A stretch of 64,000 nucleotides of DNA from Tipula vernalis (lineage: Eukaryota > Arthropoda > Insecta > Diptera > Tipulidae). Positions 47,270 through 58,420 of this stretch are shown here, piece after piece. The stretch's first letter is position 1. The number at the start of each line of letters is the position of its first letter. The DNA lies in the NCBI GenBank assembly GCA_958295665.1, contig OY282558.1, positions 357,065,053 to 357,129,052 on the forward strand. The letters run 5' to 3'. Below the pieces are notes generated by a model. That model was given only the letters and a program-made list of their open reading frames with translations, searched no databases and was not told the origin of the DNA. The translations under genes were made by a program, and so were the position numbers.

Positions 47270-48516
47270 TTGCTGCGTGAATACTTACCTGTATCTGCGG
47301 AACTGCACCAAGCGGCAAACATCTGCATAAGGTGGCCTCAAGCGGGAATGTACAGTGAAGAAATCAAGGATCTAATAAGCATAAATATAGTGGAAACGAG
47401 AAGCAGCTTCATCTCTTTGTCTCCATTCCTTGATCCATAATATTACATTTTCTTTATAGACACCTCCATCCAGGTTCATCCCTTCTTATCAACCAACGTC
47501 CTACGTCAAAAATTTTGGATTATTGGTTCTCGGGGCATGGTCAAAACATATGCGAGCAAGTGCGTAATCTGAAATCGTCATCGAGCTATGGTGATAAGGC
47601 ACTCAAAGGTGGAGTTGATTACGCTGGACCAATAACAAATTGTAACAAAAGGGGGCACGGTGCTAAGCACATCAAAGCGGATATCCCCATATTCATCTGC
47701 ATGGCTGTTAAGCCAATGCACATTGAGTTAGTCAGCGAATTGACCACCGACGCATTTATCCCCGCGTTAAAAAGATTTACTGATCGAAGAGGAATTCCAT
47801 CCAGTATTTACTCTGATAACGGTTCCAACTTCATCGGGGCGAACCGAAAATTATCTGAAGTTTACCACTTAACGCAATCTCCGGACTACAATCACTCAGT
47901 AGGAAGCTATTTGGTAGAAAAGAGAATCAACTGGCATTAGATTCCGCCATCTGTACCTAATTTTGGTAGATTGTGGGAAAGCGGCGTCAAGTCTGTTAAA
48001 CACCACATAATTCGTGTCATTGGTGAATCGCCGCTAATCTTCGAAGAAACGACAACCATGCTATGTCAAGTGGAAGCAATAATCAATCCCCGGCAATTGA
48101 CCCCCACAAATAATGACCACCCTTCGAACCTCGACGCTTTAAATTACCAGTCACTTCCTCATTGGAGAACTCCTCACGACAATACCAGAGCCAAACCTCG
48201 ATGAATATAAAATATCAAGACTTTCCAGATGGTCACATATCCAGAAAATAGTTCAAGGTTTCTGGAGGCGCTGGCAAAATGAATACTTAACTTCCCTGCA
48301 GCATCGACCTAAATGGCAACACTCATCCATCGGACCAAAATTAGGAAGTTTTGTGCTCATTCGAGAGAAACATCTACCATCTTCAAAATGGCTTCTTGGC
48401 CGTATTATCGATCTTCATCCTGGTAGAGATAGATTCATTAGAGTGGCCACTATAAAAACACAAAGAGGAAAGCTGCAACAACCACTAAACAATGTGTGCC
48501 AACTTCCTGTCGATTA
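47270..48516 (+). pseudogene. BEL/Pao integrase
   Basis: The zinc domain is poor: an H-P-G-S-S-L-L-I-N-Q block near 47,465 and a C near 47,560. The core is clear: GGVDYAGPI near 47,612, IYSDNGSNFIGANRKLSE near 47,808, and RLWESGVKSVKHHIIRVIG near 47,965, giving the D, D and E positions. The C-terminal part runs through WSHIQKIVQGFWRRWQNEYL near 48,225 and IRVATIKTQRGKLQQPLNN, ending CQLPVD and TAA at 48,514-48,516. A 31 bp hairpin straddles this stop codon. Confidence 0.83.
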
Positions 48517-48539
48517 AGAAACTTAGTTTCTTAATCGAC
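48509..48539. repeat. 14 bp perfect hairpin across a stop codon
   Basis: GTCGATTAAGAAAC and GTTTCTTAATCGAC are exact reverse complements around the loop TTA. The stem includes the Val-Asp-stop codons of the BEL integrase. It could be a chance inverted duplication or an RNA element at the pol end. Confidence 0.8.
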
Positions 48540-50035
48540 CAATTTTTATGAAATGAATTGGCATTGGCAAAAATAATTTCATACTCTTTGTCATTATCTT
48601 AGTAGTCCAAGTACCTCCAGTGATGTCATATGGTCTTCTTTATTCTCCTGTCGCACCAGAACCATACAGAAACCTATGACGATTATTATTTTTTAAATAG
48701 GAGTAACCTACCATTCCAGACGGTAAATGACCTGAGAATAGCGGTTGAAATTGTCTGGAGTGAATTACCAAACTGGGTTTTAGCATTGGGAGAAAAAAAT
48801 GAAAAACTTCAAAATATAAATTTTCTTTATTTTTATTTGTTTGACTAAATTTTGTGCATCGTGCTGAGTCAAACTTTTCAGAAGCTTTGAAGTAAAGTTT
48901 TTGTATGTGCAGTAATATAACTATCGTCTGTCGGTTCTTCATTAATTTTTACTTTATTTTTAAATTAAATATTTAATTAATCCGAAAAATCAAGTTGGGT
49001 AGTTGTAGTTATAATCGGAAAGTTCTGAAGTTTGCAACATTAATAATAGTTTTTATAGCAGCTATTCGTTTTTATATCAGAAAGTCAGCATATCAACGTT
49101 TTTGTCATTTTGGCGTAATCGACGATTACTAATAATTTGCTCTGTTGCGCCAAAGACACGTTTGGATTCCACAGATTTTGCCGAATACATAAATACTTTA
49201 AGGCACATTATCGTACTGGATCAAATTTTGTGCTGTTCTAAAATAAAAGTAAACTGGAAATAATTAAATTAAATGAAATGCTGAAAATTTTCAACTCACT
49301 TTCCAAAACTCTCACGGATTGGGTTTCCTGTCAACTACCGACATTTCTATATATTTTCCTGTTAACTAAAGGCATTTCTGTAGAGATTTGCTATTGCCAC
49401 ATGGGAGCAAATAATCTGGGCCAAATTGTGACTAATTTTTGATTCAAGAAATAATAACACGTGCCCGGAAATTTCAGAAGATTTAGCAACAGATTGGCCA
49501 ATTAGTGCGTTTTCTATTTGGTGCAAAGGATTTGCTTAATTCGTCATATTTCATAAAAGATACGTCATATTTATACCGTGGATCTAAGATAGTTACGACC
49601 ATGACAACGTTAATGGATACAATCGCTTAATTAAATTTTGAATTATAAGAGTTCATAGATTCGATCCTTATTCGGTTTTAAGATTTTTCTTAATTTATAG
49701 CAAGTTTAAATATAAACCGTGGGTCATTGGAATAATTTACGAAATTCTCGCATAACTTTTTCCATTTATTCCATTTCCTCTTCAATCGAAAGTGGTGTTG
49801 GAGGTTTTTTTTAAACTTTAACAGATACCTTCCGATTGGATCAATGCTGTTTGTTAACTACAATCCAAGATATCGTGGATTTCAGGCTTCCATGCTTTAT
49901 ATTATTAATTCTGCTTATTCGATTGATTTGGGAACTTGAAATATGAGCGTAAGATTTTTTTCGAATTTTCCACATTGTCTACATTGTCTACATCGAAAAC
50001 TATTGTTTACGCTATTGTTGACATTTGCGTGTAGA
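48540..50035. other. AT-rich stretch between BEL element and LINE remnant
   Basis: A plus-strand segment near 48,573-48,665 reads as a hydrophobic leader (FILFVIILVVQVPPVMSYG) but its frame soon stops. Overlapping frames on both strands (48,630-48,848 plus, 48,640-48,942 minus) could be remnants of one coding stretch; I cannot name it. The rest is AT-rich. It may include undetected LTR sequence of the neighbouring elements. Confidence 0.4.
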
Positions 50036-50039
50036 ACAT

Positions 50040-51104
50040 CTTAAAATAAGCCTGGACCTACAAAACTGCCAAGACGTGAAAAGTTTAAATTATTTTATAT
50101 GTAACCAATACGTAGTGCAAATCGAGGAGGAATTGACATCTAGTCCAAAGCAGTTCTAGAATTTCATGAGTAGTAAGAGAAAGTGGTTGGTTTTCCGCCG
50201 CCTTTGTATTACCAGAGCACTGTCGCTATGGTCAGCTCTCAGAATTCGAACCAACTACGATGTTGCCTACCTTATCTTTAAATACTAACAGTTCCACGAA
50301 CTTTCAATATTTTAAATTTACAGTTTGCTTAATCTTGATGTTAATAAGGGTGCTGGTTACGATGCTATTTTGCTGATCCTTATTAAGTATTGTGCTGAGA
50401 GTTTGCCCTGCCCAATCACTTTTATGTCTACAAAGTTGTTTTTTTCATGAGTCTTGGAAAATTTCATGCATAAATCTTCAAGACGGGTAGAAGAAGCGAA
50501 GTAAGCACCTATCGGGAGATTGCCATACTTTCCGTCACACCCAAGCATTTGAATCTATGGTTCACAAGACTTTGGTTTTTCATACGAAATCATTTATTTC
50601 TCCTGCGCAACACGGGTTTTATTCTGGAAGTTCCACAGAAACTTATCTGGTTTCTTTTTGTGGCAAATTGTTTAATAGTTCAAACTCCAGACAGTAACTG
50701 AACGTTGTTTATACTCGACCACTCTGCTTAAAACCGATCACTCACTTCGTATCATACAGCTGAGAAACTTGAATTGTCAGTTCATCATAATTGAGCAGTG
50801 GCGTTCTTACCTTTCCTTTAACATATTGGTCCATTGTTATTTGTATTGATTGTCAACGATGTTGTTGACTGCGCGTCAAATTTGCCAGCTGCCTCTTGTT
50901 CGTCGATGATATTACAATATTTCTTCGGAACAACAGCGTCTAATAGTGAGAAGATCAAAGAGTTTTGAGAAGAGAATATGGATGACGAAAATAGACGGCG
51001 ATGAATGTTTAGGGTCTACCAAAGTACTAAAAAGCAACCAATCATCGTTGAGATAAAAGATGAGATAAGTAAATCTTGATTTAACATGAAAGTTTCGCTA
51101 TAAA
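50040..51104 (+). pseudogene. non-LTR reverse transcriptase remnant, first part
   Basis: Across many frames the order is LINE-like. EEELTSSPKQF and FMSSKRK (pre-RT linker, about 50,120-50,180) come first, then NLDVNKGAGYDAI (about 50,335; family NK..GPDGI) and LIKYCAESLPCPIT. Next is HGFYSGSSTET-like sequence near 50,610-50,645 and DHSLRIIQLRNL near 50,740. An FVLIVNDVVD-type block lies near 50,850-50,870, and a residual LFVDDIT near 50,900 marks the catalytic position in altered form. Stops are frequent. A mariner begins 3 bp after this segment. Confidence 0.65.
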
Positions 51105-51106
51105 TA

Positions 51107-52274
51107 TTGGGTTTGTGAATATGATTCCGCCCTTTTTTGTTAAAATAAAACGCATTTGCTTGTTTAGAAAATAAAAGAATTATTTATTGAAAGTATGCTC
51201 CATTTGCGGCTACAACTTTCCCCCATTTTTCAAGCAGTTTACGGATTCCCTCTCTGAAAAAAGCTTGGTCTTTGGAGGCGATCCAATTACTATTTAGCGA
51301 GAATAAGTGTTAATCTGAAGGAGCTATGTCTGGTGAATACGGCGGGTGGGGTAGAACTTCCCAGTCCTGTCCTTGTAAATAATTTTTCACTAATGTTGCA
51401 ACATGTGGTTTTGCATTGTCATGTTGAAAAATTAATTTATTGTGTCTATTCACCGTAGTTTTTCCTCTATATCTCGCTTTAAACGTATTAGTTGTCATCG
51501 GTACACATCGCCATTGATAGTTTCACCTGATTAAAGCAGTTCATAATATACCACACCTTTCTGATCCCACCAAATACAGAGCATAACCTTATTGCAATGG
51601 ATATCTAGCTTTTGTTGCGTTGGACCAGCTTCACCACGCTTCACCCAAGATTTTTGATGTTTGGGATTCTCATAACAAATCCATTTTTCATCTCCAGTAA
51701 CTATCCGATGCAGAAAATCTTTTCTTTGTTGTCTTTGAATCAGAACTTCACAAATGGTTTTTCGACGTTCGAGGTCTCTTTCTTTTAATTCATGTGTAAC
51801 CCAGTTGTTAGATTTTTGAACCATTTCCAATTGTTTGTAAACGTTTTGCAACAGTTGATCGATCAACATTTAATGCTACAGCCAATTCTGATTGTGTTTG
51901 AGAAGAATCTTCAGCCAATAACGTTTCCAATTCCGCATCTTCAAATTTTTTGGCTGGTTTTCCATCTTCAATTTCAAAATGATCATTTTTATATCGTCGA
52001 AACTATTCTTTGTACGTTGTATTCGATGGAGCATGCTCACTTTAAATTTCCACAAGCAAATGATAAGTTTCCGCTGCACCTTTCTTTGCAATAAAATAAT
52101 GTAATAAAACTTCCCGCAAATGATGTTTATTTGGAATAAAATTCGACATTTTGAAAGAGTTTGATAGCTGTCATCAAGTACTATAGAATACAAGTATTGC
52201 GCATTTATAGTTTACGTAAGCAGTAAAAATAACGACACCAAATGAGAAAGGGCGGAGTCATATTCAATAGCCAA
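51107..52274 (-). mobile_element. mariner transposon, 1168 bp, flanked by TA
   Basis: The ends are inverted repeats of about 28 bp: TTGGGTTTGTGAATATGATT on the left and the complement TTGGCTATTGAATATGACTC on the right, both continuing CCGCCCTTT. TA lies outside each end (51,105-51,106 and 52,275-52,276), as expected of Tc1/mariner. A single transposase gene reads on the minus strand. It sits inside a LINE reverse transcriptase remnant. Confidence 0.92.
51184..52149 (-). pseudogene. mariner transposase (D,D34D), broken
   Basis: It starts MSNFIPNKHHLRE at 52,149 and ends AYFQ-stop at 51,184. The N-terminal helix-turn-helix region has two stops. Catalytic motifs survive: VTGDEKW (first Asp), HDNAKPH (second Asp) and PPYSPDIAPSD (third Asp). 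Exactly 34 residues lie between the last two Asp, the mariner signature. The Tyr after PSD, normally in SDYHLF, is a stop. A frame change occurs between the YYELL segment (about 51,531) and the MTTNTFKARYRG segment (51,498). The predicted length (about 320 codons) is slightly below the family's 345. Confidence 0.9.
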
Positions 52275-52276
52275 TA

Positions 52277-52460
52277 GGTCAATGCAAACCGACATTTTTT
52301 GTAACAATTGTTTGGATGCGGGTTAATGAGCCACTACATTCTCTTAAAAGCATCCAACACAAATATGTAGTTGCGTTTGAATTTCGTATGGTACTCGGAT
52401 GATATAGGAGCATGGCTTAAATGCTTATAGACTGAGAGACTTAAAAACAAGAATTCGCGA
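52277..52460 (+). pseudogene. non-LTR RT C-terminal remnant after the mariner
   Basis: Beyond the mariner's right TA, LINE-like sequence resumes: SLKSIQHKYVVAFEFRMVLG resembles the RIE..Q.KF..Y..R segment after the RT domain, and ERLKTRIRESN in another frame fits the following helix. This supports insertion of the mariner into an older LINE. An A-run at 52,470-52,480 could be part of the tail. Confidence 0.5.
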
Positions 52461-53871
52461 AAGTAATGCAAAAAAAAAAAATCGAGATTAATAATTTTTA
52501 TAAAGTCTCGAGAATTCTCGAGGGAGGAATTCCCGATCGTAATCTCTATATATATGATGGAGTATACAGCGTTTTCAATAATTCTTATTATCGAATATTT
52601 TAATACATGTATTAAATAAATAAATATTTCACACTTTTAATGTACGATTACACATCTTTAAAATGTAAACCACATCGAATAATTCACACACTTTCAGTGT
52701 GATCATTCCAAAATCACTCTACGATGAAAATTTACTACAAAAATTGCTGCCAACAGATAACCTCCAATAATTATAGTGAAATTCAGCAGAAAATTCTTAG
52801 AGTGCTTATCGTCAGGCCAAATTTTCTTGTATACAACTTTCGCGTTTTAGTCACAAAATTGTCTAAAGCCCCTCTGCAATATTACGTTTAGTTCCAAGGA
52901 TCTTTAAACTAATTAATAATTACTGAATAATTTCAGCATGTCAACAAATATAAATGAATGGTCTTACCCACTGGTTTATTTGTTCTACATCTAATTGATG
53001 TGGTTAAAATGAATTATTTAAACAATAAGGGCAGCAAAATTTATTATACAAATATGTATGTGCCAACTACTACTAGACAAATAATATTTGTCTCTATTGT
53101 TTTCAGCTATTAGATATTGAAATATTTATATTACCATTAAGATGAATAATAATGAAGTTTATAATTTTTAGACAAAACAAAATAACCATATTTCACACTG
53201 CAGCGTCTTAAATTACTTATCTGTTATCTCTAAAGAGTCTAGCTATTATTTTCTTGTCCTTTTATTCTTTTATTTAAATTTTTAATTAAATTTTATTCTT
53301 CATGATACGTTCTGGTTCTGCATTAAACATTTTATTCCGTATAATGTACTTTTGTTGTTTTTGTTACTAAAAGATCAGGTTAAAAGTAACCAAAGAAGAA
53401 ATCCGAGAACGAAAAAAATCTTTCAGATGAATTAAATATGTTTTGTTGTTGCTGCTGCTGCTTTATTTTTTGTACTTTTTTTTAAGGTTGAGGTTATTTT
53501 TCAAAAGACGAAAACAAACCAACTAAATGATAAAATGAAAATTGAAATTTGTTGTAATTCAAAATGGAACAGGTATCATCAATGGAAATCTTTTAATTTA
53601 TTTTTTTATATTTTTTTTATTTACCTATGAAGGTATATTGATAAGATGAATGCTTTTAGCAGCTTGTAACCTTGTTTCTTTTCGTTATGATTTATATTTT
53701 ATTGAAGTAAACGTTTATATTTCTTGCAGCATTATTGGAAGGGTAATGAAACTAGTAGATTTCTTATCTTTGCGCAAACAATTCCTTGGGAACAATTATC
53801 GTGCTACAATCTTAATACTAATTGTTGATTTCCTCATAGTAAATCACCTAAGACATTATTATGTTGCATAC
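52461..53871. other. AT-rich stretch with a perfect palindrome at 52,507
   Basis: CTCGAGAATTCTCGAG at 52,507-52,522 is its own reverse complement. A (TGC)n-like patch lies near 53,450. No genes were supported; the 53,650-53,916 frame is hydrophobic and AT-driven. Confidence 0.5.
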
Positions 53872-55869
53872 AAATTGAAATTTGAAACTTTTTATGTTAA
53901 AAATATACTCGTATGATTAAAAGGATTAAATTAATTGTAGCAGATAATGAATCACTTGTTTAAATGTTTAAAGTGAATTTCAACATTTTAAATCGGCGAC
54001 AATTTTTAAACGACAATTTGTTTGTTGGTTGTATCAACCACCTTGTGAGCTGTTTGAGAATTGTTCGCTTTGTTTATTTGTTTATAAGAAAATTTCAGTT
54101 TTTTTTTTATTTTGACTGTTTTTCCCAATTTAAATTGAACCTTTCAGACTAGTCGATATTTTTCGGTATTAAGATGAGACGAAATTAAATTTTGCAGATG
54201 TCTGTCACAGATTTGTTGGCTAATTTAATAATGAAATTCAAAACACAAGCTAACATTTCTTTTCTTCTTTTGAGTTTCTGTTTTCTGAATTTTGTTTAAG
54301 AAACCGAGTTTATAAATTCAATCAAATTGTTTTGAATAGAATCAAAATCCAAATAAGTTATCCATATATCTACGAGTACTAGTTTGGAAATAAAATTTCG
54401 TTGTTGCTTACGTTTTTACCACAATAAAAAAAACTACAGTTCTAAGCGTCTCCCGTAAGACCTTTTCGATTTCTCATATATTATGATGGCTTACATTTCA
54501 CTTAAATAATTTAACGTTATTGTGAATAATATGGCTCTGTCTGAAATATACAGATCTTAATTGTAAATTTATTTCTTTAAAGCAGTTTTAATTTTTAATA
54601 CTTAGGTAGTTATTTGGAATTCATCTTCCTTTTCGAGTTCTGAGACAATGAAGGAGGTCGAGTACAAAAAAAGATTATCTTTCAAATTGGTTTTCTCAAT
54701 GAAGAACACAGCCGGCGATGACCAAATGCATCTGAGACGTTTGAATGGATATTCTTAGAATATTTATTTCTTTATTCATTATCATATATCCATCACACGG
54801 AATAAAAACACGTTAAAAAAATTGTAAAATTTCAAATAAAAAGATTAAAAGATAAACAGAACACGGCCGACTATTTAGTTCTTATTACTTAAATATTTAA
54901 ATAAAACTTTCTTAAACAACTGCAAACTGATTTAAACATACCGTAGTTTGTTGTTACCTGGTTAATGAGCAACAGTCCATCGTTTAGATGTATTTGACGA
55001 ACACGAGCTTACAGATTTAAGCGGCCGAACAGCTCTGGACATTCGGAACTGAAAATATCACGAATCAATATTGCTAATGCTACATGTTGATAATCTAACC
55101 TGTGTAAGTTCAATAGCTTACAACGATCTTGGTAAGGTAGAAGAACATATTCAATAGGCGGTGCAGATGGTAAACATGGAAGTGCGTATAGAACAAACTG
55201 CTTCTATGAACACTCTCCATGCTATCTGAATGAAAATGATAAAAAAGTGTCGGGTCGGAGCCATACCGGCGATGCATACACATATTCCAAAATAGAACGA
55301 ACAAAAAGAAACGTACAGAGATGTCAGGGTAATCGTGTCAGTAAAGTCCTTACAGTTTCGCTTAATAAAGCCCATTATAATGTATGCGACTTAGGCATGA
55401 TGGTGGTAAATGTCTTGCAAAGGACTAAAGTGCAGTTTATACCTGACAACAGAAGAACATTTACGGGACTGAGATTTTTATTTAACAAATTTGGTTAATC
55501 GGAGAGATTGGTTCGAAAATCTGACTATGTCTTGTTATTCAGTAGGATTTCATGAATATTTGTCCTAAATGATACTTTTGCGCGACCCTCGGGACTGAGA
55601 TTTTTATTTTATCAAAATTGCCGCATATCTATCTCAGCGACTACCTGGCAATGGCCATCAAACTCCATATACACTTTTTTGGTAAAGGGAAATTTGTTTA
55701 AACAGGTAAATTTGCTGAAGTAAAAATCTCAGCCCGTGAGGGTCGCGCAAAATTATCGTTAAGCACAAATATTTATGAAATCCTACTGAATACAAAGCCA
55801 TAGTCAGATTTGCATATCTATCACTCCGATTAACTGTCAATGAGTATCAAACTCCACCTACACATTTTG
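53872..55869 (+). repeat. tandem duplication, copy 1 (1998 bp)
   Basis: Copy 1 runs from AAATTGAAATTTG to CCTACACATTTT and is followed directly by copy 2 at 55,870. A 62-codon frame at 53,964-54,152 recurs with identical translation at 55,962-56,150, showing high similarity. The unit contains an inner pair of inverted repeats and repeated CTG.CAATGG..ATCAAACTCC blocks. No coding function is proposed. Confidence 0.88.
55497..55831. repeat. inverted repeat pair, arms about 108 bp
   Basis: Left arm 55,497-55,605 and right arm 55,722-55,831 are imperfect reverse complements. Shared landmarks are GTAGGATTTCAT / ATGAAATCCTAC, TGCGCGACCCTC / GAGGGTCGCGCA and AATCGG / CCGATT. The same pair is in copy 2 (about 57,036-57,365). 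It resembles the subterminal structure of a foldback-type element. Confidence 0.72.
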
Positions 55870-57398
55870 AAATTGAAATTTGAAACTTTTTATGTTAAAA
55901 ATATACTCGTATGATTAAAAGGATTAAATTAATTGTAGCAGATAATGAATCACTTGTTTAAATGTTTAAAGTGAATTTCAACATTTTAAATCGGCGACAA
56001 TTTTTAAACGACAATTTGTTTGTTGGTTGTATCAACCACCTTGTGAGCTGTTTGAGAATTGTTCGCTTTGTTTATTTGTTTATAAGAAAATTTCAGTTTT
56101 TTTTTTATTTTGACTGTTTTTCCCAATTTAAATTGAACCTTTCAGACTAGTCGATATTTTTCGGTATTAAGTTGAGATGAAATTAAATTTTGCAGATGTC
56201 TGTCACAGATTTGTTGGATAATTTAATAATGAAATTCAAAACACAAGCTAACATTTCTTTTCTTTTTTTGAGTTTCTGTTTTCTGAATTTTCTTTAAGAA
56301 ACCGAGTTTATAAATTCAATCAAATTGTTTTGAATAGAATCAAAATCCAAATAAGTTATCCATATGTCTACGAGTACTAGTTTGGAAATAAAATTTCGTT
56401 GTTGCTTACGTTTTTACCACAATAAATAAAACTACAGTTCTAAGCGTCTCTCGTAAGACATTTTCGATTTCTCATATATTATGATGGCTTACATTTCACT
56501 TAAATAATTTAACGTTATTGTGAATAATACGGCTCTGTCTGAAATATACAGATCATAATTTTAAATTTATTTCAATAAAGCAGTTTTAATTTCTAATACT
56601 TAGGTAGTTATTTGAAATTCACCTTCCTTTTCGAGTTCTGAGACAGTAAAGGAGGTCGGGTACAAAAACAGATTATCTTTCAAATTGGTTTTCTCAATGA
56701 AGAACGCAGCCGGCGATGACCAAACGCATCTGAGACGTTTGAATGGATATTCTTAGAATATTTATTTCTTTATTCATTATCATATATCCATCACACGCAT
56801 ACCGGCGATGCATACACATATTCCAAAATAGAACGAACAAAAAGAAACGTACAGAGATGTCAGGGTCATCGTGTCAGTAAAGTCCTTACAGTTTCGATTA
56901 ATAAAGCCCATTATAATGTATGCGACTTAGGCATGATGGTGGTAAATGTCTTGCAAAGGACTAAAGAGCAGTTTATACCTGACAACAGAAGAACATGTAC
57001 GGGACTGAGATTTTTATTTAACAAATTTAGTTAATCGGAGTTATTCGAAAATCTGACTATGTCATGTTATTCAGTAGGATTTCATAAATATTTGTCCTAA
57101 ATGATACTTTTGCGCGACCCTCGGGACTGAGATTTTTATTTTAACAAAATTCCCGCATATCTATCTCAGCGACTACCTGGCAATGGCCATCAAACTCCAT
57201 ATACACTTTTTTGGTAAAGGGAAATTTGTTTAAACAGGTAAATTTGCTGAAGTAAAAATATCAGCCCGTGAGGGTCGCGCAAAAATATCGTTAAGCACAA
57301 ATATTTATGAAATCCTACTGAATACAAAGCCATAGTCAGATTTGCATATCTATCACTCCGATTAACTGTCAATGGGTATCAAACTCCACCTACACATT
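55870..57398 (+). repeat. tandem duplication, copy 2, with 462 bp deletion
   Basis: It aligns to copy 1 at an offset of 1998 bp up to 56,797, then at a smaller offset from 56,798. The sequence equivalent to 54,800-55,261 is missing. Only scattered substitutions distinguish the copies, so the duplication is recent compared with other repeats here. Confidence 0.87.
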
Positions 57399-57715
57399 TT
57401 TTTGTGCCAGCGATATTTGTTAAAATAAACACCTTAGCCCCGTTCATGTTCTTCTGTTGTCAGGTTTAAATCACGCACAAATATTGTTTAGCAAAATTAC
57501 TTGTCAATGGCCATCAAACTCCACATACAGTTTTATTGATAAAGGGAATTTATTCAAATAAAAATCCATCAGCCCCTGAGGATCGCGCAAAAATATCGTT
57601 AGGCTCAAATACTAATGAAATCCTTTTGAATACCAAGCCATGGTCAAATCTACGTATCTATCTCTGCGATTACCTGACAATGGCCGTCAAACTCTTCCTA
57701 CACGTTTTTTTGTGC
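57399..57715. repeat. further diverged copies of the inner repeat
   Basis: CTTGTCAATGGCCATCAAACTCC at 57,503 and CTGACAATGGCCGTCAAACTC at 57,675, plus a GAGGATCGCGCAAAAATATCGTTAGG block between, continue the inner repeat beyond the 2 kb duplication with more divergence. This shows that the short repeats existed before the large duplication. Confidence 0.65.
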
Positions 57716-57721
57716 CTGGGA

Positions 57722-58420
57722 AATAAAATAAAACTCTCAGATTTAAAAAGGAATATGGATATCATGTTAGCTACACTTAGTCATCAAATTGGCGCAGTTA
57801 AAACTGACCTTTCAAAACAAATCGCGATGTCTTCATCAGATTTCAACAAGAAGTAAACTGTTGTTGAAACTAAACTTAGCAAGTTGGATATTAAATTATC
57901 AGCTGACATTGATTTTATTAGGAGAGAATATGAACTTATCGTTAACGGAATACCTAGAGAGGATGCTGAAAATCTGCACAAAATATTTGCTGACCTGCCA
58001 CCGAATTTTGGTTACGTGCAGTATAAGAATAACTTTATTGACCAAAATCTGTCGTTATTACCGGAGGTCGAAATCTTTCGATTAAAACCCACGAACAATA
58101 GCACTGCCGCTATTTTAATCAGGTTTGAATCCACTTTAAAAAAAAATTTGTAATTTCAGAGATATCTTAAAGTTTGCAAAACCCTAAAATTGTGTAACGT
58201 TTCTAGTTTTGATGGTAATGGCCGTATTTTCAATCAACACAATTTACCTGTAGGTTATTATAAGGTACATAAACCTGGTGGCCTTTAATGGTATTGAAGA
58301 AGGAGAAGAAAATTATTAATACTAAAATTATTAATGGTCGAGTAGCAGTTAAAATCAGGGATGATCAACAATATGCAGTTTTATTCTCGGCAGCTAGTTT
58401 AGAAGCAGCGGTTTCCTCAT
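57722..58420 (+). pseudogene. LINE ORF1 remnant with coiled coil
   Basis: Starting in 57,722-57,856 (SDLKRNMDIMLATLSHQIGA), the sequence forms a helical coiled-coil-like segment, broken by TAA at 57,854-57,856. It resumes in the 57,884-58,153 frame (DIDFIRREYELIVNGIPRED and onwards), where an RRM-like fold would be expected. RYLKVCKTLKLCNVSSFDGN continues after a stop at 58,151. Such proteins bind the element RNA. It is followed by about 440 bp of AT-rich spacer, including a (TTA)n tract near 58,531-58,560. Confidence 0.6.

Larger units (their letters stand above)
44690..48523 (+). mobile_element. second BEL/Pao element, plus strand
   Basis: Gag zinc region, protease, RT, RNase H and integrase follow in order and end with TAA at 48,514. 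It is related to but clearly different from the 35-40 kb BEL element. The gag N-terminus is missing, and no LTR was recognised on either side. It lies between the Gypsy fragment and a 1.5 kb AT-rich flank. Confidence 0.8.

Noticed and set aside
42190..50035. Possible Gypsy LTR pair based on TGTAGACA-like runs at 42.2 and 50.0 kb
   Set aside because: Only short simple motifs agree; the flanks do not align and no shared target duplication was found.
51792..52094. 100-codon plus-strand frame over the mariner
   Set aside because: Antisense to the transposase, no motif of its own.
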